From the NCBI RefSeq assembly GCF_016653315.1, contig NZ_NHSH01000057.1, positions 323,882 to 387,881 on the forward strand: a DNA stretch of 64,000 nucleotides. Reading direction: 5' to 3'. Position 1 is the first letter of the stretch; each line of letters starts with the position of its first letter. The notes beneath the pieces are model-generated. The model did no database searches, was not told the origin of the DNA, and was given only the letters and a program-made list of their open reading frames with translations. The position numbers and the translations under genes are program-made. Shown one piece after another: positions 15,076 through 24,218 of the stretch. This DNA comes from Halochromatium roseum (GTDB lineage Bacteria; Pseudomonadota; Gammaproteobacteria; Chromatiales; Chromatiaceae).

Positions 15076-15768
15076 ATGCCTGACTTGACGTCGCCCCAGG
15101 CGGTGCTGTTCGACCTCGACGGCACCTTCGCCGATACCGCGCCGGACATGGCCGCGGCACTGAACCGGCTGCTGGCACGCTACGACCGACCACCCGTGCC
15201 GCTCAAGCAGGCGCGCTGTCATGTCTCCTCAGGCTCACGCGGGATGCTGGCGGTGGGCTTCGGCCTGATGCCGGGCGACCCCGACTATGAGCTGTTGCGC
15301 ACCCAGTACCTGGACCTCTACGCGGCCGATATCCATTGCGATACCTGCCTCTTCCCCGGCATCAGCGATCTGCTCGAGGCGCTGGACGCGCAAGGGATCT
15401 GCTGGGGCATCGTCACCAATAAGCCGGGCTGGCTGACCGATCCATTGCTCGAGGCGATGGCGCTACCGATCCGGCCCGCCTGCGTGGTCAGCGGTGATAC
15501 CGCCCCGCGCGCCAAGCCGCATCCAGACCCGCTGTTCCATGCCTGCGGCATGATCGACCGCGATCCGAAGGCTTGCTGGTATGTCGGGGATGATCATCGC
15601 GACATCCTCGCCGGACGTGCGGCCGGCATGCGCACGCTGGCGGCACTCTATGGCTATCTCGGCGTCGAACTGCATCCGCGTGACTGGGGCGCGGACGGGC
15701 TGCTCGAGCATCCGCTCGAGGTGCTGCGCTTTCTCGACGCCGATGCATTAAACGGCATCCCAGGCTAA
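15076..15768 (+). CDS. HAD phosphatase, MupP/Gph type
   Basis: A 230-residue HAD-superfamily phosphatase: DLDGTFADTAPDM at residues 13-25 holds the nucleophile, IVTNKPGW the second motif, KPHPDPLFHA and WYVGDDHRDILAGRAAGM the third and fourth. I take MPDLTSPQAVLFDLDG as the start, since the frame upstream is ubiG. The HVSSGSRGMLAVGFG segment and the position just behind ubiG match MupP (N-acetylmuramate 6-phosphate phosphatase of anhydro-cell-wall recycling) of Pseudomonas better than canonical phosphoglycolate phosphatase. Both functions remain possible. Confidence 0.82.
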   Translation: MPDLTSPQAVLFDLDGTFADTAPDMAAALNRLLARYDRPPVPLKQARCHVSSGSRGMLAVGFGLMPGDPDYELLRTQYLDLYAADIHCDTCLFPGISDLLEALDAQGICWGIVTNKPGWLTDPLLEAMALPIRPACVVSGDTAPRAKPHPDPLFHACGMIDRDPKACWYVGDDHRDILAGRAAGMRTLAALYGYLGVELHPRDWGADGLLEHPLEVLRFLDADALNGIPG

Positions 15769-15772
15769 GCTG

Positions 15773-16768
15773 ATGTCGGCGGCCAACATGGATCATCAAG
15801 CCGGCGCGACCAGCGCAGATCAGGCTGCAAGCGCCGCCAGCCTCGAATGGGGCTTTCCGAATCGCGCCACTCCAGCAGGCTCCAGTGCCTACTACACTGT
15901 GCGCATGAGCGAGGCCCCGCATCGAAATGCGCTCGCGGCGCTGTTCGCCCTGCGCGCCGAGCTGCAAGCGATCCCCGATCAGGTCAGCGATCCCGGCATT
16001 GCCCGGATCAAGCTCGATTGGTGGCGTACCGAGATCGATCGCCTCTTTGCCGGCGAGCCACGGCATCCGCTGACTGAGCGCCTAGCCCCAGTCGTCGCCC
16101 AGCACCGTCTTCCGCAATCCGCCTTCATCGACCTGATCGAGGGCGTCGATCGCGTCTTGCGCGCGCACCGCCACCCTGACCAGGAAACGCAGCGCCAGAG
16201 TGACGAACAAGACCTCGGCGCCCTGTTCGAACTCATCGCCCGCTGCGAAGGCGCTGACGCTGACAACGACCAAGGCCAGCTCACCAGGGCGCGGCGCACC
16301 GGCGGCTGGTGCGCCCAGGTTCGGCGTATCCGCGACGCTGGCCTCTTGCTGCGCCGCGGTCGCGAGGTGCTCCCGGCCGACCAGCTCACCGCGGCCAGAC
16401 TCAGCCATGAGCAGCTCGCCAGCGCCGACGGACGCCAACGCCTGCCTGAGCTATTGCGACCGATCGCCGAGCAATTGCGTGCGGCAGGCCCCGACCAGGC
16501 CCCGACCAAGGCCAAGCCCGAGCGCGAGCAAACCCAAGCGGGCCATGCGATCCCCAGCCCCCAGCGCAGCCAGTGGTTCGGCGCCTTCGCCGGGCTGACA
16601 CCGGCCATCCGAGTCCAGCTCCGCTTACACCAAGACCTGCTCAACGTCCTCCACCGCAGCGACTTCAACGTCGCCGATCAACGCATCGGTCTCACCCCGC
16701 TGCGGAAATTCTGGCTGGCTTGGAGGGCGGCCGCACAGGGCTCGGCGTCAAGCGAGGTCGCTCAATGA
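15773..16768 (+). CDS. Squalene/phytoene-synthase-fold protein, probably non-catalytic
   Basis: A 331-residue protein of the isoprenoid synthase fold: YYTVRMSEAPHRNALAALFA near residue 40, then LQAIPDQVSDPGIARIKLDW and W-R-T-E-I. Neither of the two D-x-x-x-D magnesium motifs of active squalene or phytoene synthases is seen; at the first position there is an A-L-R-A-E-L sequence. This resembles the NDUFAF6 branch (a respiratory complex I assembly factor) of the family. A long low-complexity charged insert (PDQAPTKAKPEREQTQAGHA) precedes the C-terminal helices. It is translated with ubiG and mupP (4 base gap). The activity is unproven. Confidence 0.7.
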   Translation: MSAANMDHQAGATSADQAASAASLEWGFPNRATPAGSSAYYTVRMSEAPHRNALAALFALRAELQAIPDQVSDPGIARIKLDWWRTEIDRLFAGEPRHPLTERLAPVVAQHRLPQSAFIDLIEGVDRVLRAHRHPDQETQRQSDEQDLGALFELIARCEGADADNDQGQLTRARRTGGWCAQVRRIRDAGLLLRRGREVLPADQLTAARLSHEQLASADGRQRLPELLRPIAEQLRAAGPDQAPTKAKPEREQTQAGHAIPSPQRSQWFGAFAGLTPAIRVQLRLHQDLLNVLHRSDFNVADQRIGLTPLRKFWLAWRAAAQGSASSEVAQ

Positions 16769-16792
16769 GGTCGCTCAATGAGGTCACTCAAT
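16754..16792 (+). repeat. Triple 13-base tandem repeat at the gene end
   Basis: GAGGTCGCTCAAT occurs twice in tandem, followed by a third copy with one change (GAGGTCACTCAAT). The first copy holds the stop codon of the preceding gene, and the third runs into the ATG of a nucleotidyltransferase remnant. This looks like replication slippage or a scar from a deletion. Confidence 0.8.
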
Positions 16793-16937
16793 GATAAAGG
16801 ACGCCCGATCCGCCGACATTGACCTGCTGCTGCCCTATCAGATCGATCTCTGCCAGGTTGAGTCCGTTGAGAATGCGGCTTTGCTCGCGCACATCGAGCG
16901 CGTCGGCCAACCGCTCTATCCGACACCCTCGGGATAA
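16791..16937 (+). pseudogene. Nucleotidyltransferase C-terminal remnant
   Basis: A 48-codon frame reading MIKDARSADIDLLLPYQIDL, then CQVESVENAALLAHIERVGQ and PLYPTPSG. The acidic strand followed by I-D-L-x-x-x-E, a leucine helix and I-x-x-x-G-x-x-L-Y-P is the usual ending of the small MNT-type nucleotidyltransferases (antitoxin of HEPN/MNT modules). The N-terminal G-S-x-x-x-x-D catalytic part and any HEPN partner are missing. It is probably a relic, though translation of a short product cannot be excluded. Confidence 0.5.
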
Positions 16938-17016
16938 CCCGACTGCTCGACTGCGATACGGCTGCTAGAATGGTGCCATGTTTGCCTAGCCCGGCCGCAA
17001 GGCCCCAGCCCTCCTG

Positions 17017-17997
17017 ATGAACATACTCCTCGCGAATCCCCGCGGCTTCTGCGCCGGCGTCGATCGCGCCATCGAGATCGTCGAGCGCGTGCTCGAGCTC
17101 TACGGCGCGCCGATCTATGTGCGCCACGAGGTGGTGCATAACCGCTATGTGGTCGACGACCTGCGCAACCGCGGCGCGATCTTCGTCGATGACATCGGCG
17201 CGATCCCGAACGGCGCCACCTGCATCTTCAGCGCTCATGGCGTCTCACAGCAGATTCGCGAGCAGGCCGCCGAGCGCGGACTGCGCATCTTCGACGCCAC
17301 CTGCCCACTGGTCACCAAGGTCCACCTCGAGGTTGCACGCCACTGCAAGGCTGGCTTCGATGTGGTGTTGATCGGCCATCGCGGTCACCCCGAGGTCGAA
17401 GGCACGCTCGGCCAATGCCAGGCCGATGGCGGCCGCATGCACCTGATCGAGACCGCCGCTGAGGTCGCTGACCTCGTGGTCCAAGACCCAGACCGCGTCG
17501 CCTATGTGACCCAGACCACCCTCTCGGTCGATGACACGGCCGGCGTCATCGAGGCCTTGCGCACACGCTTCCCGAACCTGACCGGCCCGAAGAAGAGTGA
17601 CATCTGCTACGCCACGCAGAACCGACAGGATGCAGTGCGCTCACTCGCCGCCGAGGCCGATCTGATGCTGGTGGTCGGCTCGGCCAATAGCTCAAACTCG
17701 AACCGGCTGCGCGAGCTGGCCGAGAAGCAAGGCATCCCGGCCTATCTGATCGACGGTGCTGACGATATTCAGCGCGATTGGCTGCGCGACGGCGCCCGAG
17801 TCGCGCTCACTGCCGGTGCATCGGCCCCAGAGCTGTTGGTTGAGCAGGTGATCGCCAAGCTCCAGGAATGGGGCGCAGGTGATGTCAAAGAGCAATCCGG
17901 TATCCGCGAGCAGGTGGTGTTTGCCCTTCCGAAAGAATTACAGCCGACGAGCGCCGAGCCTCGGATCGAGGCTGATGCCGAGCAGACTAGCGTTTGA
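17017..17997 (+). CDS. ispH: 4-hydroxy-3-methylbut-2-enyl diphosphate reductase IspH
   Basis: The last enzyme of the MEP isoprenoid pathway; it holds a [4Fe-4S] cluster on three cysteines. These are in [14 protein letters not shown] (C12), [12 protein letters not shown] (about 96) and [14 protein letters not shown] (about 195). The substrate-binding [15 protein letters not shown] and [11 protein letters not shown] segments are intact, and the 326-residue length is normal. thiO follows with no gap. Confidence 0.95.
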   Translation: MNILLANPRGFCAGVDRAIEIVERVLELYGAPIYVRHEVVHNRYVVDDLRNRGAIFVDDIGAIPNGATCIFSAHGVSQQIREQAAERGLRIFDATCPLVTKVHLEVARHCKAGFDVVLIGHRGHPEVEGTLGQCQADGGRMHLIETAAEVADLVVQDPDRVAYVTQTTLSVDDTAGVIEALRTRFPNLTGPKKSDICYATQNRQDAVRSLAAEADLMLVVGSANSSNSNRLRELAEKQGIPAYLIDGADDIQRDWLRDGARVALTAGASAPELLVEQVIAKLQEWGAGDVKEQSGIREQVVFALPKELQPTSAEPRIEADAEQTSV

Positions 17998-17999
17998 CT

Positions 18000-19088
18000 A
18001 TGAAGAAGATATTGATCATTGGTGGCGGTGTCATCGGCCTGATGACCGCGCGTGAACTCAGCCAAGCCGGGGCCGAGGTCGCCCTGATCGAGATGGGCAG
18101 TACGGGCAAGGAGTCGTCCTGGGCTGGCGGCGGCATCCTCTCGCCACTTTATCCTTGGCGCTACCGCGGAGCAGTAACCGCTCTGGCGAGCTGGAGCCAG
18201 CGCATCTATCCGGAATTCTGCGAAGCGCTGTTTGAAGAGACGGGGGTCGATCCCGAATACAACCGCTCAGGGTTGATGATCCTGGACCCCGATGCGCCCG
18301 ATCTGGCGCTGAACTGGGCCGAGACTGAGCAGGCACCGATGGAGATCCTCAATCGTGCCGCGATTGCTGAGCAGGAGCCCGGTCTCGAGGTCGCGACCGA
18401 CGCCGGGCTCTGGATGCCTGAGGTTGCACAAATCCGCAATCCTCGTCTGACCAAGGCCCTGCACGCGAGCATCAGCAAACGGGTCGAGATGCGTGAGCGC
18501 GAGGAGGTACTGGATCTGCAAGTGGAGGATGGTCGCGTGCGCGGCGTCACCACCACCAGCGGCCGCATCGAAGCCGAGCATGTGATCGTCTGTACCGGCG
18601 CCTGGACCGCGCAGTTGCTCGAGAAGCTCGGACGCAAGCCGAACATCCGCCCAGTGCGCGGACAGATGATCCTGTTCTATGCCAAGCCTGGGCAGATCCG
18701 GCATCTATCGCTCTACCGTGAACGCTATGTGATCCCGCGCAAGGACGGCCGGGTGCTGATTGGCAGCACACTCGAAGAAGCCGGTTTCGAGAAACGCACC
18801 ACCGCCGAGGCCAAGGAAGAGCTGTATCGGGTCGCGACTGAGATGTTCCCGCTGCTCAAGCGCACGCCGATCGAGGATCACTGGGCCGGGCTGCGGCCGG
18901 GCTCCCCGAGTGGCATCCCCTATATCGCTCCATACCCCGGTGCCGAAGGCCTCTATGTGAATGCTGGACACTTCCGTAATGGCTTGGTCACAGGACCCGC
19001 ATCGGCGCGTTTGATCGCTGATATCGTGCTCGAACGACCGCCGATCCTGCCGCCATCGGCCTACGCCTTGGATAGTCCGCGCACCTAA
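18000..19088 (+). CDS. thiO: Glycine oxidase ThiO
   Basis: A 362-residue FAD-dependent amine oxidase of the DAO family that supplies dehydroglycine for thiazole formation in thiamine synthesis. The Rossmann motif IIGGGVIGLMTARELSQAGA is at residues 5-24, SSWAGGGILSPLYPW follows, and the C-terminal NAGHFRNGLVTGP motif is the FAD/substrate loop of glycine oxidases. The ATG at 18000 is two bases past the ispH stop; an in-frame TTG at 17994 would overlap it. No thiG is in the window. Confidence 0.88.
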   Translation: MKKILIIGGGVIGLMTARELSQAGAEVALIEMGSTGKESSWAGGGILSPLYPWRYRGAVTALASWSQRIYPEFCEALFEETGVDPEYNRSGLMILDPDAPDLALNWAETEQAPMEILNRAAIAEQEPGLEVATDAGLWMPEVAQIRNPRLTKALHASISKRVEMREREEVLDLQVEDGRVRGVTTTSGRIEAEHVIVCTGAWTAQLLEKLGRKPNIRPVRGQMILFYAKPGQIRHLSLYRERYVIPRKDGRVLIGSTLEEAGFEKRTTAEAKEELYRVATEMFPLLKRTPIEDHWAGLRPGSPSGIPYIAPYPGAEGLYVNAGHFRNGLVTGPASARLIADIVLERPPILPPSAYALDSPRT

Positions 19089-19125
19089 GGCGCATGGCGC
19101 GGCCTCACCCCGGCAGCTGCATCGC

Positions 19126-21000
19126 GTGAGATTCCGGTTGAGCGCGAGCCGGCAGCGCATGCAAAACCGCGGCTTGTTCAAGCAAGCGCCGAGCGACCCG
19201 TTGCGCGCACGGCTGTTCCGCGACCTGGTGCTGCTGATCCTGGTCACGGTCGGCGTGCTCGCCACGGCCAGTGCGCTGCTGATCAACGACATCAAGCGCG
19301 ACTTCGCGAAAGCCAGGCTCCAAGACGCCTCGGCACTGGTGCGCGACGAGGTCAATGGACTGCTGCTGCCCGTCGCCCAACAGCTGTTGATCCTGCGCGA
19401 TGGGCTGCGCAATCGTGAGCTGAGGCCGACCGACGTCCAGGCGCTGAATGAGCACTTGATGCCGGCATTGGCACACATGCGCCAGATCGCCGGAGCGGTG
19501 GTCGCGGATGACGCCGGGCGCGAGTATTTCCTTCGGCTCGACGGTGAGCGTTGGATCACGCGCGAGCGCCTGTCGGCCTTTGATGCCGCAACCGGCAACG
19601 TAGCGGCCTCGGGGGTCCCAGAGCGGATCTCGGAATGGCGCAACGATGATGAGCGCATCAGCGCTCAGCAGCAGCCCAGCACCCACGACCCCAGGCAGCG
19701 GCCCTGGTTCCAGGCCGCTATCCAACAGCTGCAAGCCGGTGGCGCAGAAGATGCCGAAACCGGAGGATCAGGCGGACTAGGAGAACCAGGAGAACCAGGA
19801 GAAGCCGAAAAAGCTCGAGAAGCTGGAGAATTAGCAGCGGCAGCAGCGGCAGACTCTGTCTCCAGCCAAGATCGGCGAACATTGCTCTCAGCGCCGGTGA
19901 CCTGGAGCCTACCCTACCAATTCCTCTCCCTCGACGAGCCGGGGATCACCGTCGCCACCGCCTGGCATGAGGATGAAGCGCTGTTGGTCCTCGCGCTCGA
20001 TGTCACCCTTGCTCGCATCTTGACGACCATCGACCGGCAGCAGGCAAACACCGCCGGTTATGGGTTCCTGTTCGATCGCGAGGGCGGTGTTTATGGCTCC
20101 CAGGTCAGCGGCAGCTCAAACCCCACACAGCCCGAAGAACACCTGGGCGCTGGTCTTGCCGCGAGCGGATTCGATAACCCTGAGCAACGCCTTGGCTATT
20201 CGTCACCGCCTGGCGCGACGACCTTCGCGGCCATTGCGGCTTGGCGTGCTGCCGGCGAGCCAGAAGATCAGCCGGTACGCTTTGAAAGCGGCGGCAGCCA
20301 TTGGTGGGCAGGGTTCGTCCCGCTGGAACCGGTGAAGCGCAAGGCCTGGGTCGGAGTTGCCTACCCCAGCGCCGGCCCGCTTGGACTACTGCAGCAGCGC
20401 TGGCCGCTGTTTGCAGCCAGCGCGCTGGCAATCTTGGCGCTCGGTATCGGCCTGGCGCTGCTGGTCGTGCGGCGCTATAGCCATCAGCTGCGTGATCTGC
20501 CGAAGCTCAGTATCGATCCGAGCCAGTCCGACACTGAACTCTACGACCTCATCGGCCGTGGTGAGAGCGCGCACCTCGAGTTCAAATCGACCATGCGCCT
20601 GAATCTGCGCAGCGGCAAGAACGACAAGGCGATCGAGTTGGCTTGGCTCAAGGGTGTTGCCGCCTTCCTCAACAGCGAGGGCGGTATTCTGTTGCTGGGT
20701 GTCGCCGACGATGGCGAGGTGCTCGGGCTTGCCGGTGACGGTTTCGCCAATGATGACAAATGCTTACTGCACTTCAAGAATCTCGTCAATCAGCATCTCG
20801 GTGCAGAGGCGATGCGCCATCTCCGCTTCAGGCTGTTCAGGCTCGACGACAAGCAGATCGGCGCCATCGAATGCGAGCCCGCCGAGACCCCCGTCTATCT
20901 CCGCCCGGGCAACGGCGAGTCGTTCCTGATCCGCACTGGGCCATCGAACAGCGAGCTGCCGATCAGCCGCGCTCTGGGCTACATCGAAAGCCGCTTCTGA
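19126..21000 (+). CDS. Membrane sensor fused to a cytoplasmic AlbA_2 (Schlafen-type) domain
   Basis: A 624-residue protein. One transmembrane helix (about 31-53, LFRDLVLLILVTVGVLATAS) is followed by a periplasmic sensor of about 370 residues, resembling a Cache-type fold (coiled stalk, then RPWFQAAI and a GFLFDREGGVYGS repeat). A second helix lies at about 427-450. The cytoplasmic C-terminus is an AlbA_2 domain: G-R-G-E-S at 477-481, LEFKST at 484-489, then FLNSEGGILLLGVADDGEVL. AlbA_2 domains occur in Schlafen-like and transcription-linked ATPases and are proposed to bind nucleic acid. A Gly/Glu/Pro/Ala low-complexity insert interrupts the sensor near residues 207-243. No kinase, GGDEF or MCP output is present. 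Confidence 0.75.
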   Translation: MRFRLSASRQRMQNRGLFKQAPSDPLRARLFRDLVLLILVTVGVLATASALLINDIKRDFAKARLQDASALVRDEVNGLLLPVAQQLLILRDGLRNRELRPTDVQALNEHLMPALAHMRQIAGAVVADDAGREYFLRLDGERWITRERLSAFDAATGNVAASGVPERISEWRNDDERISAQQQPSTHDPRQRPWFQAAIQQLQAGGAEDAETGGSGGLGEPGEPGEAEKAREAGELAAAAAADSVSSQDRRTLLSAPVTWSLPYQFLSLDEPGITVATAWHEDEALLVLALDVTLARILTTIDRQQANTAGYGFLFDREGGVYGSQVSGSSNPTQPEEHLGAGLAASGFDNPEQRLGYSSPPGATTFAAIAAWRAAGEPEDQPVRFESGGSHWWAGFVPLEPVKRKAWVGVAYPSAGPLGLLQQRWPLFAASALAILALGIGLALLVVRRYSHQLRDLPKLSIDPSQSDTELYDLIGRGESAHLEFKSTMRLNLRSGKNDKAIELAWLKGVAAFLNSEGGILLLGVADDGEVLGLAGDGFANDDKCLLHFKNLVNQHLGAEAMRHLRFRLFRLDDKQIGAIECEPAETPVYLRPGNGESFLIRTGPSNSELPISRALGYIESRF

Positions 21001-21004
21001 GGTC

Positions 21005-21046
21005 GGTGGCTTCCTTACCACCCGCTAACTAGGCGCCTGGGCGCCT
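21005..21046. terminator. Two hairpins between convergent genes
   Basis: In the 50 bases between the converging sensor and efflux genes, GGTGG (21005-21009) pairs with CCACC (21018-21022) and AGGCGCC (21031-21037) pairs with GGCGCCT (21040-21046). The second stem is strong and symmetrical, so it could terminate both directions, though neither side has a long T-run. Confidence 0.45.
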
Positions 21047-21050
21047 TGCC

Positions 21051-24000
21051 TCAGCTCGCCTCAGACTCGGATTTCGTCTCGGGCGGGATCTGCTGGCGGT
21101 GCGGTGCGATCAGTTCGCCGATCTTGTCGCCAATCCACTGGAACATCACATAGAGACCCGGGATCACCAGGATGCCGAAGATGGTCGCAGCCAGCATGCC
21201 GCCCAACACCGTAAAGCCGAGGTGAATCCGTGAATTCGCCCCGGCGCCAGTGGCGAGCACTAGCGGTAGCAGACCGATGATGAAGGCCATCGCCGTCATC
21301 AACACCGCCCGGAACCGCATCCGCGCGCCAGCAAGTGCTGCATCGAAGCGGCTCTTACCCTCCTCGCGCTGCTCCTTGGCAAACTCGACGATCAGGATCG
21401 CATTCTTGGCCGCAAGACCGATCAGCAACACCAGGCCAATCTGGGTATAGAGATCGTTATCCAGGCCGACCAGCCAGACCGTCAACAGTGCGCCCAGGAT
21501 CGCGATCGCCACCGAGGTCAGCACCGAGAACGGGATCGCCCAGCTCTCGTAGAGGGCAACCAGGAACAGATAGCCGAAGAGCACCGCCAGGCCAAAGATC
21601 GCCGCCTCGCTCCCCGCACTCTGTTGCGCCTCTTGGTAAGACATCCCGGTCCACTCATAGCTGTAACCGTCCGGCAATGCCGTCTTGGCCGCCTCTTCCA
21701 TCGCCGTCATGGCATCACCGGTCGAATAGCCAGGCGCTGGACTGCCGTTGATCGAGGCCGTCATGAACTGATTGTAATGAAAGACCAGATCAGCACCGAG
21801 CTCATTGCGGATCTCGGCCACCTCGGCAATCGGTACCATCTTGCCGGCACTCGAGCGCACATAGGTACTACCAATGTTTTCAGCCGCCTTACGCGCATCC
21901 TGCTCGCCTTGTAGATTGACCTGGAAGGTCCGGCCGAGATAGGTGAAGTTGTTGACATAGGTGCTACCAAACACCGCTTGCATGGTGTTGAACAGGGTCG
22001 CGACCGGTATCTCCAGGTACTCCGCCTTGGTCCGGTTCAGATCCAGGAACAACCGTGGCGTATCAGCGCTGAAAGTGGAATAAGCCTGCGCAATCCGCGG
22101 ATCTTGATTGGCGGTGGCGAGCAGCCCTTTCATCACCTGCGTCAGCTCCTCCGGTGACTGACCGCCAAGGGCTTCAAGTTGCATGGTGAAGCCACCGGCA
22201 TTGCCAAGACCAGGGATCGGCGGGGGCGGAAAGACCAGGATGTTCGCACCTGGAATCGCGTTGTACTGAGCGGTGAGGTTTGCATACAGCGCCCCAAGCT
22301 TGGTGTCCGGCGTGGTGCGCTCGTCCCAGGGCTTGAGCACGATGACGCCGAGTCCGCTGTTGGATGACACCGAGTTGGTCAGGATACTGAAACCAACGAC
22401 CGACAAGACGTTCTCGACACCCGGTGCCTTTTCGGCAATCGCCCGCGCTTGCGCCAACACCTCGGAGGTCCGGGGCAGCGAGGCGCCGCTTGGCAGACTG
22501 GCATCCAGATAGAGTACGCCCTGATCTTCGTTGGGTAAGAATCCCGTCGGCAGACGATCGAGCAAGACCGCCGAGCCGACACCAACCGCAATGATAATGA
22601 GGCCAGCGACGGCCGAGCGCCGGGCGATCAATGCCACGACCCAGACATAGCCGTTACGCGTGCCTTCAAGCCCCGCGTTAAACCATTTAAAGGGTCCACG
22701 TTTGGCGGGCTTCGGCGTGCCCAGGAACAACGAGGTGAGTACCGGCGACAGGGTCAGCGCGTTCAACGCCGAGATCGCCACCGCCGCCGAGATAGTGACC
22801 GCAAATTGGCGGAACAGCTCACCGGAGATGCCAGGAATGAAGGCCACTGGCGCAAAGATCGCGAACAGCACCAGGGTGGTCGAGATGATCGGCCCTGTGA
22901 CCTGCTGCATGGCTTTCAGCGTTGCGGCGCGCCGGTCAAGGCCATCCTCGAGCATGATGCGCTGCACGTTCTCGACCACGACGATCGCATCATCGACCAC
23001 CAGGCCGATCGCGAGCACCACCGCGAACAGGCTAATCGTATTGGCCGAAAAGCCAACTGCAAGCAAGACGATGAAGACGCCAATCAGCGACACCGGAATC
23101 GTCACCGCTGGCACAATGGTCGCCCGCAGATCCTGCAGAAACAAGAACACGACGATCAACACGATGACGGCGGTGATGGCCAGGGTGACGACGATCTCAT
23201 GGATCGACGCCCTCACGAACAGCGTCGAGTCATACATCACCTCAGCCGCGACGCCATCCGGAAAGCGCGCCTTGAGTGTCTCAAGCTCCGCACGTACCGC
23301 ATTAGCGACATCCAGGGCGTTGGCACCGGGCGCCTGATAGATGGCGATACCGGCAGCAGGCTTGCCATTGAAGGTGGTGACCGCGTCATAGGCCTCAGAG
23401 CCCAGCTCGACCCGAGCGATATCCTTGATGCGTACAATGCCCCCGTCCGTGCTCGTGCGCACGACGATCTCGCCGAACTCCTCCGGCTTGACCAGCTGGC
23501 CTTCTGTCACGATGGTGAATTGCGATACCTGATCAGCGGCAATCGGCGGTCCACCGATCTGGCCAAGTGCGGCCTGGATGTTCTGCGCCTGAATTGCCTG
23601 CTGCACATCCTGTGGGGTGATGCCGAGCGCCGCCATGCGCTCCGGCTTCAGCCAAATGCGCATCGAGTAGTCTAAGGGTCCAAACTGGTTCGCCTCACCG
23701 ACCCCGTTGACGCGCGCCAACTCATCTTGGATGTTGATGGTGGCGTAGTTCGACAGGAAGAGCGCATCTTTGCTGTTATCGGGCGAAAAGACCGAGATGA
23801 CGAGCAGCAGATTGGTTGATTGCGCCTGTACCGTGACACCGAGCTGCTGGACCTCCTGCGGCAGCTTCGCCAGCGCCTGTGAGACCCGATTCTGGGTGTT
23901 CACCTGGGCGATATCCGAATCGACTCCGACATCGAAGGTGACCTGAAGGCTGTAGATCCCAGCGCTTGAGGCGGTTGACGACATATAGGTCATGCCCTTG

Positions 24001-24218
24001 ACGCCGTTGACCTGTTCCTCGATAGGGCCACCGACCGTGTCGGCGATGGTCTTGGCATCGGCACCAGGATAACTCGCCGTGACCTGGACCACGGGCGGGG
24101 TGATCGGCGGATACTGAGACACCGGAATGGCAAACATCGCCAACAAACCGGCGACCACGATGACAATGGAGACGACGGCCGCCAACCGTGGCCGTTCGAC
24201 GAAGGTCTTAGAAATCAT
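21051..24218 (-). CDS. RND multidrug efflux pump, inner-membrane subunit (HAE1 family)
   Basis: A 1055-residue proton-driven transporter of the AcrB/MexB type. The N-terminus [20 protein letters not shown] begins TM1. TM4 carries the proton-relay Asp pair in [22 protein letters not shown]10 the partner Lys in [20 protein letters not shown], and the GxSGE-like loop ([14 protein letters not shown]) is present. Two large periplasmic loops sit between TM1-2 and TM7-8. Its start codon overlaps the stop of the adaptor gene by 4 bases. No outer-membrane TolC-type gene follows, so the pump must use one encoded elsewhere. Confidence 0.95.
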   Translation of the reverse strand: MISKTFVERPRLAAVVSIVIVVAGLLAMFAIPVSQYPPITPPVVQVTASYPGADAKTIADTVGGPIEEQVNGVKGMTYMSSTASSAGIYSLQVTFDVGVDSDIAQVNTQNRVSQALAKLPQEVQQLGVTVQAQSTNLLLVISVFSPDNSKDALFLSNYATINIQDELARVNGVGEANQFGPLDYSMRIWLKPERMAALGITPQDVQQAIQAQNIQAALGQIGGPPIAADQVSQFTIVTEGQLVKPEEFGEIVVRTSTDGGIVRIKDIARVELGSEAYDAVTTFNGKPAAGIAIYQAPGANALDVANAVRAELETLKARFPDGVAAEVMYDSTLFVRASIHEIVVTLAITAVIVLIVVFLFLQDLRATIVPAVTIPVSLIGVFIVLLAVGFSANTISLFAVVLAIGLVVDDAIVVVENVQRIMLEDGLDRRAATLKAMQQVTGPIISTTLVLFAIFAPVAFIPGISGELFRQFAVTISAAVAISALNALTLSPVLTSLFLGTPKPAKRGPFKWFNAGLEGTRNGYVWVVALIARRSAVAGLIIIAVGVGSAVLLDRLPTGFLPNEDQGVLYLDASLPSGASLPRTSEVLAQARAIAEKAPGVENVLSVVGFSILTNSVSSNSGLGVIVLKPWDERTTPDTKLGALYANLTAQYNAIPGANILVFPPPPIPGLGNAGGFTMQLEALGGQSPEELTQVMKGLLATANQDPRIAQAYSTFSADTPRLFLDLNRTKAEYLEIPVATLFNTMQAVFGSTYVNNFTYLGRTFQVNLQGEQDARKAAENIGSTYVRSSAGKMVPIAEVAEIRNELGADLVFHYNQFMTASINGSPAPGYSTGDAMTAMEEAAKTALPDGYSYEWTGMSYQEAQQSAGSEAAIFGLAVLFGYLFLVALYESWAIPFSVLTSVAIAILGALLTVWLVGLDNDLYTQIGLVLLIGLAAKNAILIVEFAKEQREEGKSRFDAALAGARMRFRAVLMTAMAFIIGLLPLVLATGAGANSRIHLGFTVLGGMLAATIFGILVIPGLYVMFQWIGDKIGELIAPHRQQIPPETKSESEAS

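Noticed and set aside
19745-19860. Gly/Glu/Pro repeat-like sequence
   Set aside because: It is a short low-complexity insert within the sensor protein, in frame, with no sign of a separate gene or of collagen-like structure.
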